Origin: Trichinella spiralis
Taxonomy: Eukaryota; Nematoda; Enoplea; Trichinellida; Trichinellidae
Direction of reading: 5' to 3'
Assembly: GCA_000181795.3 (NCBI GenBank)
Contig: CM012955.1
Span: forward strand, 11,699,859-11,763,858
Length of the DNA: 64,000 nucleotides
Under the pieces are notes generated by a model. The model was not told where the DNA came from and did not search any database. It saw only the letters and a list, made by a program, of their open reading frames with translations. Positions 37,107 through 51,068 of the stretch are shown here, in pieces (within the stretch, counting starts at the first letter, position 1; every line of letters begins with the position of its first letter). The translations under genes were made by a program, and so were the position numbers.

Positions 37107-40100
37107 CGCTAAAAACAGAATAATTCAATGAAATATGCAATGAATTAAATGAATGAAGATGCATGCACATGATAGCACCAATTACGTCCATGACAACGTT
37201 TTATAAACGCGTATTTCATTCAAAACAGTCTCGTTTTTTGAAAGACAAAAGCCATACAGATCACTAAGCATCACATTCATTTCATGTATTTAATTCGTGA
37301 CATTCATGTATATACATCCTGCGTCTTGATTTTTACAATAATCACCTATTTTATGATATCAATAAAACCAATAAAATGACAATACACAAGTTTGTATACA
37401 GGATCTTCAAGATAAATAATAAAATTGATTGTATATTTCCTGTTAGACAAATATCATAATGAAAATAATAATGTTAAATGTAAATTTAAGTTATTCTACA
37501 TTAAAAAAATAAAAACATTACCTTTCCACACGTGTGCAAAATTGAATAGTAAAGTACAGTATGAAATTACTAAAAATCAAGCAGAAAATATATAGGCCGT
37601 GAAGGTAAGATTTTTTATATGTTCTTGTAAATTGTTAATTTTTACATTGTTCAGGAGCAGAATCTTTATCTTGCCTCTTATTATTATTATTATTATTATC
37701 ATGTCATACTATGTACATGAAATTTACCATTATCATCGATTAGGATCAAATAAGAAATGCAGGGTACACCGATTTCGCCCGCTCCCATTTTCCCCCACTC
37801 CGCCCCTTTGTATGATTGGTTGTTTGCTCACAGTTTTTTACAGCATTTGATCGGTAATTGGCGATTAACTTATGCTATTTTATTAATTATTCAATTTTGA
37901 TCAAAAATTCCACATCAGAAGTTAAATTTAGCGTTTAGCGTATTTAGCGGGCAAAATCGCAGTAAACCAAGAAAAGCTACTCCTACATATTCACAGAAAA
38001 CTGAGCCGCTTTCTGATTGGTCAATTATTATTGGTCCTCATGATCTTCCTTGTAGTTGGCATTCTATCGGCATTGGCATTGGCAGTCTATCGTCGTGGCT
38101 CTCTCAGTCTGTGCGGCATTCAGTTGTTCTTCCTTTTACACTGCTGCTGCTGCTGCTGCTGATTAGTGATTGTTACATTTCCCGCTCTCGCATAATATTT
38201 TAAATATTATGTAATTGTTTTTTATTTTATTTCTTAAAATGTTTTCCATTTGTTATGAATGCTTCGAAATAATACTATAATATAAAAGAATTTTTTATTT
38301 TCTATAGGCTGTGAAGGTTTAAATGTAACTTAAATGTAATTCAACATTTATCACTGTTATTCTTTAGGTAAATAATGATTTCATTTTAAACATCTGTGTG
38401 TATCCGTATTAATAAGAAATTAAACTTTTGCCAAGAAGTAAATAGTGCATTAGTTGCACTGCAGAGACATTTTACTTTTTTATTTTTACGCATTTATCTA
38501 ATGCACAAAAGAGATTTCATCAGTTATAATTTTTTCTCATTAAAATATCTGAATAAAATTTGAAAAACAACATCAACTACATCTGAAAAACATAATTGAA
38601 CCATATTTTTTTTACATTTATTACCTTTTTATTGTAGATTTGAAACAGTTAATCACAATGAACAGACAGTTGACGTTAAATAATTTTTTGTTTAGGTTTA
38701 ATTATTCATCACAAACAAAACATTTCTGTTTTTGTTGCTTTGAACCTGCACTTAATATTCCTTCAGTGTGTCTGCCATTTCAGAGCATGAGCAAAATGAA
38801 CTTTAATTCAGCAAAAAGCATTAAGAAAATTTAAAATAGTTGGAAATTCAACAAAATACTGAATTACTGACAAGTGAGCGCCGCACAAACAGCAGAATGT
38901 GGACGAAACAAGAAGGCGTTATCAATCAAATTTCGTCTCAGGCCCATGTATTCTTTTCTTTTCTCTATCAATTTCATTTTGTATTGTAATTGATTTAATC
39001 TTTGTTTTAATTTTACTTTATCCCAATTACCAGTTTCTGTCATTATAAGCTGCCGATTTTATATGAAAAATGAACCAATAATCATACAGTTCATGGGCGC
39101 ATTAAACAACTTACACAAATAGTCTGTAATTGTCAAGAGTTGTTCATTGGTCAGTTTTGATCAGTTAATTCTGTGGGGCTATTGTCTTGATTTCATTTTT
39201 TATCTTTACCGTTTTCAAGCATTGTTTCTGACTAAAAATATTATTTTTTAAGTGAAAGGAGATGGCTTTAAACTTACCTCGAATATATAATTTTACGTTC
39301 ATGCTAAACAACATTTCAATGAAACTTCTATGCAATGCCACAATAATAAATTCAATTCAGCACGTAATTCATCTTTCTGATGAAATATTGTCACTCTGAT
39401 GTGATGAAAAGACAATGTTTTTAACATGAACTATTTAGCTTCTCCTAATTGTGGTCTTTGAATACTTCTGTTGTGTTATCAGTCATTTCTATAGTAGTGT
39501 TGATGATATTTTGTTAATTTCTGGATGGCTAAATGCTTTTTTTCATTTTTTGACAAAAATTATTCTTGTATGTTTCATATTTTTTAACAATTTTTTAACC
39601 GAAGCAAAAAATTTCACACATGCTTAAACGAGACGTCTGAGCAGTCAGTCAATCACCTTCTTCCCAATCAAACAAAATTATTCTAAACACAAAACAGAAT
39701 GAATCAGTGAAGTGATCTTTTGCATATAATGGAGCAGTACTCATTTTTAATATTAATAGATTTATCATGATCGTGATAGAAATATTTATTACAGTATGCA
39801 TTACAGTAATATGTATGCATGTAGGGTACGGCAGATTTGATAACTTTCTTGATATGAAACCGAAAAAATTGTTATTCAAACATTATTATGTAACTCTTGT
39901 TTTTTAGAATACTTTTTAATAAAAATCTATAAATTTTGTTTTTCAAAACACTGTTAAAAATTTATTGGAGAATTGGTTGATATCTTTTTGCAGCCGTTAT
40001 TATCATCAAATAATTTTATGTTAATTATAAATATATGCATCAATTACATAATTATTCTTATAAAATCTGAATAAACTTTAGATGTTTTTTTATTACAAAA

Positions 40101-40347
40101 TTAAATCTTTATTATCTACAGTTGCGTTGGACAGTACCTACTTTCGTACTATTGACTCTATTAATCTCTGTTGTCGTCTTTGCTTTTATTTTCTATATAG
40201 AATATATATGTTTTAATGATTCCAGCTTTATATGGTATATATGCATTTATTTTTATTTTTTATATACGATATATTTTGATCTAATATATATTACTTTCTA
40301 TAGATTTTTTGGAATAATTTCTTCATATTTTTTAACAGGCTGCTACA
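37107..40347. other. Divergent intergenic region, unknown gene / CABIN1
   Basis: A 3.2 kb AT-rich interval between head-to-head genes, apart from a GC-richer promoter-like block at 37770-38165. CABIN1 begins 9 nt after an acceptor-like TTAACAG, so an upstream non-coding exon may lie in this interval. No RNA gene or credible protein gene was seen. Confidence 0.6.
37770..38165. promoter_or_regulatory. Candidate bidirectional promoter with GC box and CCAAT boxes
   Basis: Within an AT-rich spacer this block holds CCGCCCC (about 37800), pyrimidine-rich CCCGCTCCCATTTTCCCCC, and three ATTGG elements (CCAAT on the minus strand) near 37815, 38016 and 38030. It ends with a short CTG run (38143-38161). 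It sits between the divergently transcribed unknown gene and CABIN1. Motifs are seen; promoter activity is inferred. Confidence 0.4.
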
Positions 40348-43300
40348 ATGTCTCAACGTTTGTATAATTCTGATTTCTCAGAAATTTCTTCTGACCATGA
40401 AACTGAATCTGATGAAAAACGAGATGATGAAGCTGAAGCACACTATTTTCCGGTAGTAGTATATTTTAAATATTGTGTTTAGCTTTTCCAAATGAACTTT
40501 GCTATTATCGCAGGAAGTGTACGATTTAGTTGAAGAAAAGTATTTGTTTTTAAACAACTTATGATGACAGTTAAAATTGTATTATATGTGTCGTTTTGTA
40601 TTTGTACATATTACAACGTGTTAATTTATAAAATTATTTGTACTTGCCATCCAAACAAACTATTTAAAGTGGTTGCCAAGAATTTATTTGTATTTCTTTG
40701 CATTACATCTGAAGAAAAATTGTTTACTAAGGATGTAGGTGCTTGACAGAGTTGCATTTTTAGCGAAAATAGATAATTTCTGCTTTATTTTTATGAATTT
40801 TTTTTGTAGGAAGATGAAGTTCCATATTTCCGTGGTTTGGGTAAGGATTCATCTGATTCATTTATTGATACGGATATCTCTGTGGATGAAGCAAAATTAA
40901 CTCCAAACGAAGTAAATATATTGTGAATTTTAAATTTGCTGTTTTTAGAAAAAACCGTATTCTTTAAAATAATGTCATGAGCATATTAATATTTTTTTCT
41001 TTATACTATACATATCATTAACTTTTTGTTCATTATAATATATAAGGTATTTTTTGTTGGTAAAGAAAAATTTGTCTTTGAACAATTAATGATGTTTGAT
41101 TGCAAAGCGTATGTTAAATGCAGAGTAATTTTTAATTTTATTAATACATATTTTGTAGTTAATTTGAATCATTACTTTTTAAACGACTTGTTTAATTGTA
41201 ATTAATAGAAAATGTGATTATTTTAATTGAATGTTAAACATTTTGTACTTTTATGTACTTTTAAGGATGCTTCGTCTCTCTATTTTCAAGGCTTGAATGC
41301 TCCGAAGCAGCGCAGAAAATCATGTTTTCGTGAGCTGAAGTATAAGAACAGAAAAGTATCTAGAAAACCAATAGAAGTTCAGGTAACTACATTTAGTATG
41401 TTTTGCTTTTTAAAAATATGATTTTCTGTGTTTGCTAGAATTTTTTTACTTTCAAGTAAGAATTACATGTAGAATATTAAAATACCATATAAAAGTGGCA
41501 TTAGTTTTTAATGAATGCATTTTTATCTCGATATTATTGTTATTTTTGTGTCCAGTGAATTCTGGAATTATTTATTTGAGAATTTGTGCTTGATAAGCCG
41601 AATCTTTCACAGGCATGAAATTTACTTAAGTTATTCTATCAGATGGAAATGTCAAACAATATCAACAAAAATTAGAGTGATTTTTGCTTAAAAATTCTTG
41701 AAATAATTCTTGATTTTAGGAAAACCATGCCTTGAATAAGTACAAACGAGCGGTTACATTGTTGGCTACGGGGCGAAAAGATAAAGCTTGCTTTATGCTG
41801 CGTTCTCTTTTAAAAGCACCATTTTTAAAAGTATTTGTTTTTTTCATGTTATTTTATATTTATACTGTTAATATTTAGAAGAAAAAATCTGAGAGAAATT
41901 CTACTGGAATAAATAATGTTGCGAAATCCCTTCGGTACGCGATTTTTAAAAATCTTGCAAAGGTAGAAGCCAGGAAAGGTGATCATGATTCTGCTATGGC
42001 GTTGTACTTGAAGGTAAAATGTTATTGAAAAGGGATAAAAGCAGATTTGTGTTTTAATATTTACTTACTTCATCAAAAACGTATCATAATTTTTGCTATG
42101 ATAATTTACATGCAGAAGAAAATGTATTCTGTCTTGTATTTTTAAATTTCATGTATCATGTGTGGCGGCGATGTGAGATTGGGTTTCTGAAATATATTTC
42201 TTATGGAAAGACTGTTTTGATCTAAAGTGCTATTTGGCAATGAAGAACAAATTATGCAAATTGAATATTAACATATTTTTATAGCTTTTACTTGTATCCC
42301 ATTTTTTAGTTTGTAGTTATATTTTTGCATTTTAACTTATAAGAGTAATATAAAAAGGTTGAATTGAGAAAAAACAGTAAAAAAAAGTTTGATAATTTTT
42401 GTACTGTTGTATGTTGTAGCTTGTTGTGAAGTGCATGTTCGTTTTCATGACTGAAATGAATACTCTATTTGGTGTGTTCATTATATCAACCAATGCTTAG
42501 TGTTTTTTACTTTCAACAGGGAAGAGCTGAAAAATGATCTATTTTTTATTTGTTGAATTTAGGCATTCAAACTTTGTTCATCAGATTGGACCCTGTGCGT
42601 TGAATTTGGAATTGAAGCGACAAGGAATTTAAATATGGTCCTTGCAAGGGCTGCTTTTGGTCAGGTGAGTAGGTGTGCTTTCTTCTTTTATTTAATAATA
42701 ATATTCATAATTTCTCTTTTAGGCTTTGAGCATTTCTCCAAATGACATGTTCGTTTTGGACAAGTACATTTCCACTTGTTACATTTTGGACGATTATATA
42801 AGTAAGTTATTATTTGAAAAATATTATTTATCATTTATTGAATTAATTAATTGTGTATTTTTTTAGGTTGTATTGAATCGATTGGCCATGCATTGGAATT
42901 GGATTCAAATTATTTGCGCGGCTACGTTATCAGAGATGAAATTTTGAAACGTAACAAATATTTGAAAATGTTCACTATTGAACAGCTACGAAATAAGCAT
43001 TTTGAATATGGTTCTGGAGATGCTGAACAGGTATGAAATTGTTTTCAGCGAATTGTTTGAAATGAAAAATTAAATAAATTTAGATTTTAATGCCTTTGAA
43101 TAAAATAGCCGAGAGACTGCACAAGCCTTTGGTCAGTATCAGTTCAACCTGTATGAAATCGGTTCAGCCTCCTTGGATTGTTATGATTCACAAGTTTGTG
43201 CAGTTTATTTATTTATTGTTATTTTGATGGACATAAATAAATATGCTTGTTTAGCTTGAGTGACTTTGGCAATGCACTGTGCGACGTTTGTGATTACTTG

Positions 43301-45518
43301 ACAGAAAAAAGAGAAGTAAGCAAAACAGTTTGATTAAGTGGCAGTTTTGGATAAAGTTGACATTTAAATTAAATTATTATTATTATTAGCGAAAAGAGAT
43401 AGCAAATAAATATTGTCGCAACGGAATAATTTTTCAAATACACATTTCAATTTATAACTCGTTCATTCCACTGAATGCCATTTTTCCATGCGAACAAGTC
43501 TTCTTTTAAGCATTATTATCTGAACATGGACGAAGATGGAGATGTGTTGTAGAAATTTTTGTAATAATTTTGCTAAATTTTTTTCACATACTTTATATTT
43601 TATTTTACTTTGAAAATCTTTCGGCTTGTCAGTGGAAAAACTGTTTTTAGCATATGGGGAAACTGATCGACTGGACGGATATTTGGAGTTTTGCCTTTGA
43701 TGAACAATTTGATGATTTGGCTGCAGTGGAAAGAGGAATTTCTTTGGCCACGAATGTGCAGGCACCGCGTACATTTGTCGAGTCGAATTTGCGGAAAAGA
43801 AAAGCAGACGATGCTTCAAGCAGCAAATTTTTAGTGCAACAAATGACCGCCAGTGGTGAACAAATGGAAACCGCAGGAGAAACAAATGCAATTAGGAAGT
43901 GGGCATATTTTTGGTTCATTTATTCATTTCGTTCGGTAGTTGGGTTCTTTTCCTTTTTCTTAAATAATGCATGATTGACTAGGGTAAGATGTAGAAGGGA
44001 AAGTAAAAAAATTGACGTTGTGTTGTAGTGAATCGTCGAAATTGCCGTTGGGGAAAGGGCAAAAAGAGATGGTCGTATTTAAGAGACGGTCGGCGAGATT
44101 GATTCCTGGGTTTCGTATGGAAGATCCGGAAGCATTTGGACCGCTGACCACGCGCCGGCTAACATTACGAGACAAGTTGTGTTTGTTGTTTTCGGACGAA
44201 TTGTCGTTGAAAGATCCGGAACAATCTGCGCAGCATTGTGATAAGGGCAACGGTGGTGGGGTGATGAATGATGGGGACGTGAAAAATGGTGACGATGGAG
44301 GGGATAATTTGCAAATTGCCTCGGTCGAATTGGCAGTACCCTGCTTGGTTGGCACTGTGGCAAAGCCGTCGCTTGTCGAATTGCAAGCATTGAACGGCAC
44401 CTGCACCGTGGTGATGCTGTTGTTGAGATTTTTGTCCAAATTGTCCCGCATGGAAAGTTACTGGTGGTCGGACGAATTGCGCCGGTCGTTTTTGCGTTGT
44501 CATGCCTGGTGGTCGAAATACTGGAGTCCGGCCAAGTCGGAACAGGAGGATCGAATCCATTTGATGGCATTGGAATTGAAGATCCACTTTAAAAAACCGG
44601 CGAAAAAGCAGCTTCTGCTTGGGCAAGCGATCGCCATTACCAACACAGCCGACCAGTGTGGAGATCGCTTGTTTTCAATTCGAGCTTACCATTTGCTGGC
44701 TAGGCTGTTCGAATTGAACAGCGTCGACGCTGCCGCTGGTATCCACTTCAAACGTTGCTATCAGCTGATGTTGGAAGCAGATCTGCCCGTGATGCGTGTT
44801 CCCAGTTGTGGCTTGACAATTTGCCGTGACGAATTGTACAAAAAGAACGAAATGGCCGATCTGAATCAGTTGCTTGGCCAAGTGGAACAACTAATTGAAG
44901 ACGGTTCGATTGGATTGGCGGTGGAAATTTTGGAAAAAAGCCTGCACAGCTTGGTCCAGCATCATCAGCAATTGTTCGTTCGTCAGATGATGTTGTTGTC
45001 CTGTTACAAGCAGCTCGGCATGTCGACCAAAGCGGCACCGTTGTTTCTTGCGTTGCTCGACCAGCTGGTGGTCGATTACAAACAGACGGATGTGGGCGAA
45101 AGGCGGACCGTTTGGGCACCGATACAGCGTCTGCTCGATGCCGGCGGTTGGCTGTTCCAAGGCGACGTTCGGGCGGCGGTATTTCAACCGTCGTTCTGCG
45201 GTCCAGTGGCCCAGCAGTTGGTCGAATTGATCGTTTTTGCCGACGAATATCCCTTCTACAAGCGAGACATACCGGATCAGTGTTGGCTATTGCCTTGGAT
45301 ATTTTTGTACAACATTTTGAATTGGTTCGAAATGGCGGAACTGGTGAAAAATGGCAAATTGTCATCACCACCGTCATCGACGACATCCCAACGAAAATCC
45401 CCACCTCGCGATTTGCGAATGGTAACCAATTCGTTGAACGTGCTGAAATTGGCACACGACGTGCTCGGTGAGAAAAGTCTCTGCATGGTTAGTTGTTTTT
45501 TTTCCCCAAATTCAGTTC

Positions 45519-45555
<37 letters not shown>

Positions 45556-48393
45556 CTGTTTCTGTAGCTCAACGATGGTCAGTTGTTGGAATTTTTTATG
45601 GAAGAAATTTTACGTACACTGCGACATCCGAATTTGGTAGCTCAGCCGGTATTGGATGGTCTGTTGGAAACGATGAACGAGGCAGAGCAGTGCATATTTT
45701 GCATGTGCAGATATCCGATGAAGAGAAAGCGTAATCTTAGAGACCATTCGGTTGCAGCGGCCGGCCTGACTTGGAATCGAACGATCACTTTGTTCGATTT
45801 TATTATACCAGAAAAATTGCCTCAATGCGACAGTGCACCCAACGAATCTGTATCTTCGGAAGCGTTGCAGTTGCTTTTGCGTATGGAGACTTTTGTTCCG
45901 GAATCTTTGCATCTAAGTATGGAGTGAAATTAAATTTTTTTTCCTTTTTTTAACTTATACTAATTGTACAGGCAGTCGTTATCAGACTGAATGGGATGAG
46001 TATTTTTTCCATGATCGTAAGGATCCGCCATCGCTGACGATCGACAAACAAGTACCGGTAGTTTCGACCTTGTATTACGTAATTGCCGATCATTATCTCA
46101 AGTATCAAGAATTTTCCAAAGCGGTCGATTATTATTTGCAAGATTTGTTAATAAATCCGAATCGATTTGACAGTCTAGCTGGATTAGCTCAAGCAGCTAG
46201 TGGAATTATTGATGCTCGTTTGTTTTCGGTGAGTTTTTGATCTGAACTCATTTTTTTTGATACTTTGCTTTTGTTTTTGTATATTATGTGTTATTGTTTT
46301 CAAATGTAGGCCAGTTTGTGCTTTACCATGGAAGAGGAAGCGCACATTTATCGTTGGTCACGGATCATAGTGAAAGCATACGAGAAAGCATTAGAGCTTG
46401 ACAAAACCCACGTCACATTTTGGATGGAATATGGTAATAGTGCATATTTATGCCATAGCTTCTACAGGCGATTGATTAACCGACTGCGAGATGTACGTTC
46501 GATGATTTAATTTCATTAATTGTGATGTTTGTTTGTTTGTTATTTTTTTTATTAATTGTCAGAGTGGACAGTTGAGTGGAGAACAAGAAGTTGAGCTGAA
46601 GAGACGTCGAAATGATTTGCTGGATATTGCCGAGAAAGCTTTTCTGCTAGTCAGCAAGAATGCGAATTTTCAATCGGAAAGCAAAGACCAGTGGTTGGTG
46701 TTTTACATGCTTGGTAAAATTGGCGAAAAGAAGAATGACAGTTTGGAAAAGTTGTTAGCGTTGTATTTCAAATCCATCTATTCGTTGTATGCGGATGGAG
46801 TGCAGCTTGTGGAAAGCATTCGAGTGAACAATCCACCGCGTGGTTCTTTGGAAATGTTGGAATTGTATTATAGAATTCACGTTTGCATTTTGAAAAATAT
46901 TATTCTGGAACGAATTTCTTTTGAGCGGTTGGAAGATTTGTGCAATTTCTTAGCTTTGGTTCGTGGAAGTCCATGTTCAGCAATCACGGATGTTGTGTTG
47001 AAAAATAGTAGTTCTTCGTAAGTAATTTTTACGAATGATTTGTTGCATGCACGTCTATCTATACCTATATATGTACATGTGTGTGTATATATATATAATT
47101 TATTTGATATTTTATTTTTATTCATTTTCAGAAGTTTGCTGACCGCAAATTCACAAGTTTATGGAGATTCAGGAATTGATGAAATTTTGAATCGCAAAGT
47201 ATTCAACTATGAAAATTCACAATACATTCGTTTTGGAAAGTCAACTTTATCTGGCCCTTTTATCTCGCTGCCGAATTCAACCCAGTCTGAAAATGCCGAG
47301 GCAATCGCAATGATTATGGAAATGTGCAGAGATGCATTTGTGTCTTGTATCCAACGGTTTTCTGGTCACTATAAATCATACTACTGGTTGGCAATATTGT
47401 ATTTTTCGTTAATGCCTTCACAGGTAGATGGGTTGATTGTGGCTTTTTCACGCTTGTGTTGTTCGGGTTGATTTTCTCTTTTTTTTACAGACGCCATGCA
47501 CGTCAATGGAAATTTTATACGGGGCCGGTCGATCTGGCGACCCACTGCTTTCGAACGCTTTATTTCATTGTCGTAGACAGACCAATCTTTTTGATGTGAT
47601 TAGTTTTTAAAAGAAAATCTTTCTTTGAAATAATGTTATTTTTTGTTTGATAATATTTCAGGGAATTTGCAGTTATCCTGTTGACGATATCAATCGACCT
47701 GGTAGTTTTTATTTGCACATGCGTCGTTCGGTGAAATTGCTAATAGATTGTGCAATAAGTTTTGATGACTTGGAAACGTTGTGTGAAATTTTGTGGTATT
47801 TGCGAAAAAAGCCTGAAGTGGATAGGTAAATTTAAAAAAAATTGTAATTCAGTATATATGTATATGTATATGTATATATATATAACGTTGGTGAGCATGT
47901 TTGTGTTGGGTCTTGTTCTGTTTTAGAGTGTATCTTCTCGAAGAGGATCGGCAAACATTTCTCAAAGAATTGCAATACTTCGTGAGTGATTTTATCACAA
48001 CGAGATATGCTTCACTGTCAGCGGAAGATCAACGGAAAACGATATGTATGATTTGCAAGCTCTACTTTTCCATAATACGAGTACCTGGATTTTCTGTGTC
48101 CGACTGGAAGCAGTTAATTGTTAGCATGTATCTCATGATGAGCGGCAAGCAGGTGAAAATGAATTCTTTTTTGTTTTTTGTTTGTTTATTGTTGTTGTAT
48201 GCATATGAAAACTGTTTTCGTATTTTAGGATGGAGATTTTACGCAGGCGTTGAGTTTCGCTCGCGGTTTGATGGATAACAGAGAATATGGCTCTACCACT
48301 TTGTCTAGACACCCAGTGCTAAAGTCCAAAGGCAGAAAGCGTATGAAAGGCGGCAGCATTACAAATGCTGAGGATGGCGGCAATTTATTCTAA
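40348..48393 (+). CDS. CABIN1: CABIN1-like TPR protein (calcineurin-binding / HIRA-complex subunit)
   Basis: Human CABIN1 binds calcineurin and MEF2 and is a subunit of the HIRA histone H3.3 chaperone complex. This homologue reads from MSQRLYNSDF (40348) through about 20 exons to the TAA at 48393, about 1,600-1,700 aa (human about 2,220). The first exons are acidic, then TPR-like units follow (DSAMALYLKAFKLC near 41980-42590; VLARAAFGQALSIS; CIESIGHALELDSNYLRGYV). A basic KRRSAR motif near 44080 matches human AKRRSAR. The central exon 44027-45487 is long. Later matches are LYYVIADHYLKYQEFSKAV, NPNRFDSLAGLA (about 46060-46200), ALELDKTHVTFWMEYGNSAY (46390-46445), and YPVDDINRPGSF-LHMRRSV (47675-47735). 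The Pro-rich C-terminal half of vertebrate CABIN1 with its MEF2-binding tail is absent; the protein ends in basic residues then NAEDGGNLF. Small exons near 40514-40550 and 43253-43660 are not settled. Confidence 0.85.
45523..45553. repeat. (TA)n microsatellite in a CABIN1 intron
   Basis: A pure TA run lies in the 80 bp intron after the long central exon, just before the acceptor TTTCTGTAG. Length change here could affect the distance from branch point to acceptor. Confidence 0.95.
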
Positions 48394-51068
48394 TTGATCC
48401 CTATCAACACAAACGAGGCAAGAAGAAAAAAGAAATGGTACGAACTGGTGTTTTTTCAGGGATTCTTTTATTGATTTATTATATTTTACAATTTTATATT
48501 ATTTTAGTTTATTTATCATGAAAATATGAAAAGTATTAAATTTTAATTGCACTTGTTACTGGCATTTTATGACAATTATGCTAGTGCTGATGTGGACTGA
48601 TTACGTTAATTATTCCGTGCTCTGAAGCTAAGTTGTTTTGAATAATACGTTTACCCTTTAGTGAACGAAATAAGTATAGAAATGCAAAATAAGAATTAAA
48701 GAAAGTACAGTCGCTTTCGTTTTTGCTGTAGGTCATTTCGAGTTGAAGTCTTACACGTAGCAGTGCTGAGAGCGTTTTACGAAGTGAAGAAATAAATTAG
48801 TTGCATTGCATTCTTCTCATTCATATACTTTGAAAAAGAATTCTCCGTGTTTCACAAAGTTAATTACAAGCGGATAGAGCAAGCGGTGAAACTTGTACGG
48901 CTAGCAGAGTCGAGCATTGCACGAATTATTTGCATTAAATCTACTTATTTGCATGGAACACTGATTCAGCGTTGAATATAGGTTGAAATTGTGAAAATTG
49001 AATGCAAATTCAACCTTAATTTAAAAAATCAAAAAACCAACAAATTTGATGCAGCATGTTTGAACAGAAAATAACGGTCGGAATATGGGTTCAGTGAATT
49101 TTCCAGATGACTGTAGATTGAAAAGAAAAATGGTTTTTTAGGTAAGAAAATGAGACAAAATACAAAATTTTCAACTAAATTCTAAATGTTCACGTAAAAT
49201 GTTTGAAAAGAGATCATTTCAATTTGATCTCTTTCAAACTTTTGACAGTGTTTTACTGTGCAGAATAAGTTTACGTTGAAAATATAAGAAAAGAATCTTT
49301 ATGCATAATTGGAATTGTGGTTCAACAATCGGACCATTAAAAAAAAAGAAAGATATTTGTTTTCCCAGACACTTTGTTGGTGCCAAACGAGAGAATCGGT
49401 TTGCATCAGTTTCACTTTCTTCGGGCAATGGAATAAAAAATGTTGCTAAAACGTGATGCAGCCAACATATCAAAAAAAGTAAAGTTGAAACGCTGAAAAT
49501 TGTAAGTTATAAAAACAAACCATGTCAAAAATTTTTTCAAATTATTTCGCTATATGGTATTTTGAAAATATGCATTTTTCTTGTTTCTGTTTACTGATTT
49601 ACATTTCCAGTGAAAACCGGTGAATTTGCTTAAAAGTTACCAACTTTCAGTTAGCTTACCTTAGGTTTGTTCTTTCTTATAGGCAGTTTGAAAGTTGCAA
49701 TGCTCAAAGTGCTGTTTTTGATACTTCTTCACATTTGAAATAAATAAGAAAATAATTGAAAATGACGCCTTTTTCAATCTTGAACTTGAACTTTTTTCAA
49801 TGCCACTTGGGAAAATCACATCTCCGGAGTGAAGTGAATATAGAGGGTAAGTTATCTTCTATATTGATTTGTTGTGGCAGTGACCACGGATGACAGTGAT
49901 TAAAAATGACGCAAAGAAAGATGAAGAAAAAGTGTTTATTAATAAATCTTAGAGAGTAATAAATTGTAATTACAATTGAATAGTAATGAGTGGAAATAAT
50001 TTTTTTTACTTTTTATAGAAAGAATATTTGTTTTACCCATTCTGATTTGAAAATCAAAACTGAGCATTCTGTGTTTTTATGTAACAATAATATTTTGCAG
50101 AATTGTTGAGAGGATATTTTTAAATATTCATATTTCGATTAAACGAAAGTTGTAATAACATTTTGCAGAATGCAAACCGGTGCATGTTCAGCGCAGACAA
50201 TAGCTATTGGTGCGGTTGAAAATCTAACCCCGCAATATTAATAATTGAGCAAATTGCGTCTTAACGTCTTGCATATCGTTGTAATATGAAGCTTAAATTT
50301 AATTAAATCACTCTGTGCTCAAATTAAAGGTCGGTCAACATTGGTGCACGTTTGCTGGTGTAGCTGTTCTGTCGCGCCAAATTCACAACAAAGTCCACCT
50401 GTTTGGCTGCTTTGGAATCAATAAAACGATCGAGATAATTTCCAAGAACAAATCCAAGCAGAATATTTTCCTGGTTTTTGTTTTCAGTCGACCACCTTTC
50501 ACAAAGGAGCTACAACACTTTCCTCTCCCAATCAACTTTGTCATTTTTCTTCTTCTCTTTGGTAATGCTTTTCATTCAGTTTCTTGTTGCAGTGTTTATT
50601 ACGTAATTTCATTATTATCTGTTCCAGTGTAGAAGAATGTTTACATTGAAGTAATAGGAAAAATTTTAATAAATAGAATTGTTGATAAAATAAATACAAT
50701 GTCCGATTTATTGTATGTGAAAAATGGAAATTTAGAGTTCTGTTTGCTTGCGATTCCAAAAAAGAGCGCTATTTGATTGAAATTACGAATTAGTTTGATG
50801 TAGCTTTCTCGTGTTATTTATGACGTCGTTTGTAAATGGATTATACTGCAGTTAATTACCGGCTTCAATAGTATGTTAAATATTTTACTCTGCTCTGACA
50901 TGAAATATCAGTTTGTATATCGGTGCATGTGCATGCACAGTGTAGAATTACTCTGAGAGGGTACTGTTTTAAATTATTTTTTTATTCAGTGAAAAAAGTT
51001 TAAAACTTCAACTTCTTCATGTCATTCACTTTGTAGATGACAATTTGTTCATTTTTACAAATAAACAT
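48394..51068. other. Intergenic, CABIN1 to receptor gene
   Basis: A 2.7 kb AT-rich interval holding the CABIN1 3' UTR and the receptor's upstream region. A 60-nt hairpin at 49191-49250 stands out. An open frame at 50315-50632 has no recognisable motif and no splice support. Confidence 0.6.
49191..49250. other. Hairpin of pre-miRNA-like shape
   Basis: The arms GTTTGAAAAGAGATCA and TGATCTCTTTCAAAC pair with one bulged A around an 8-nt loop (49217-49224). Pairing continues outward through AAA/TTT, TG/CA and CAC/GTG with two mismatches and a bulge, giving a stem of about 22 bp. The sequence is intergenic and not part of a longer repeat that I can see. It could be a small-RNA precursor, but it is short for one and could be chance. 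Strand is undetermined. Confidence 0.3.

Noticed and set aside
38041-38166. Short open frame with a hydrophobic segment ending in six Cys
   Set aside because: The Cys run comes from a CTG repeat read in one frame, and the frame sits in a promoter-like block with no splice or homology support.
50315-50632. 105-codon frame before the receptor gene
   Set aside because: No recognised motif, no convincing start, and it does not join in phase to the receptor exons.
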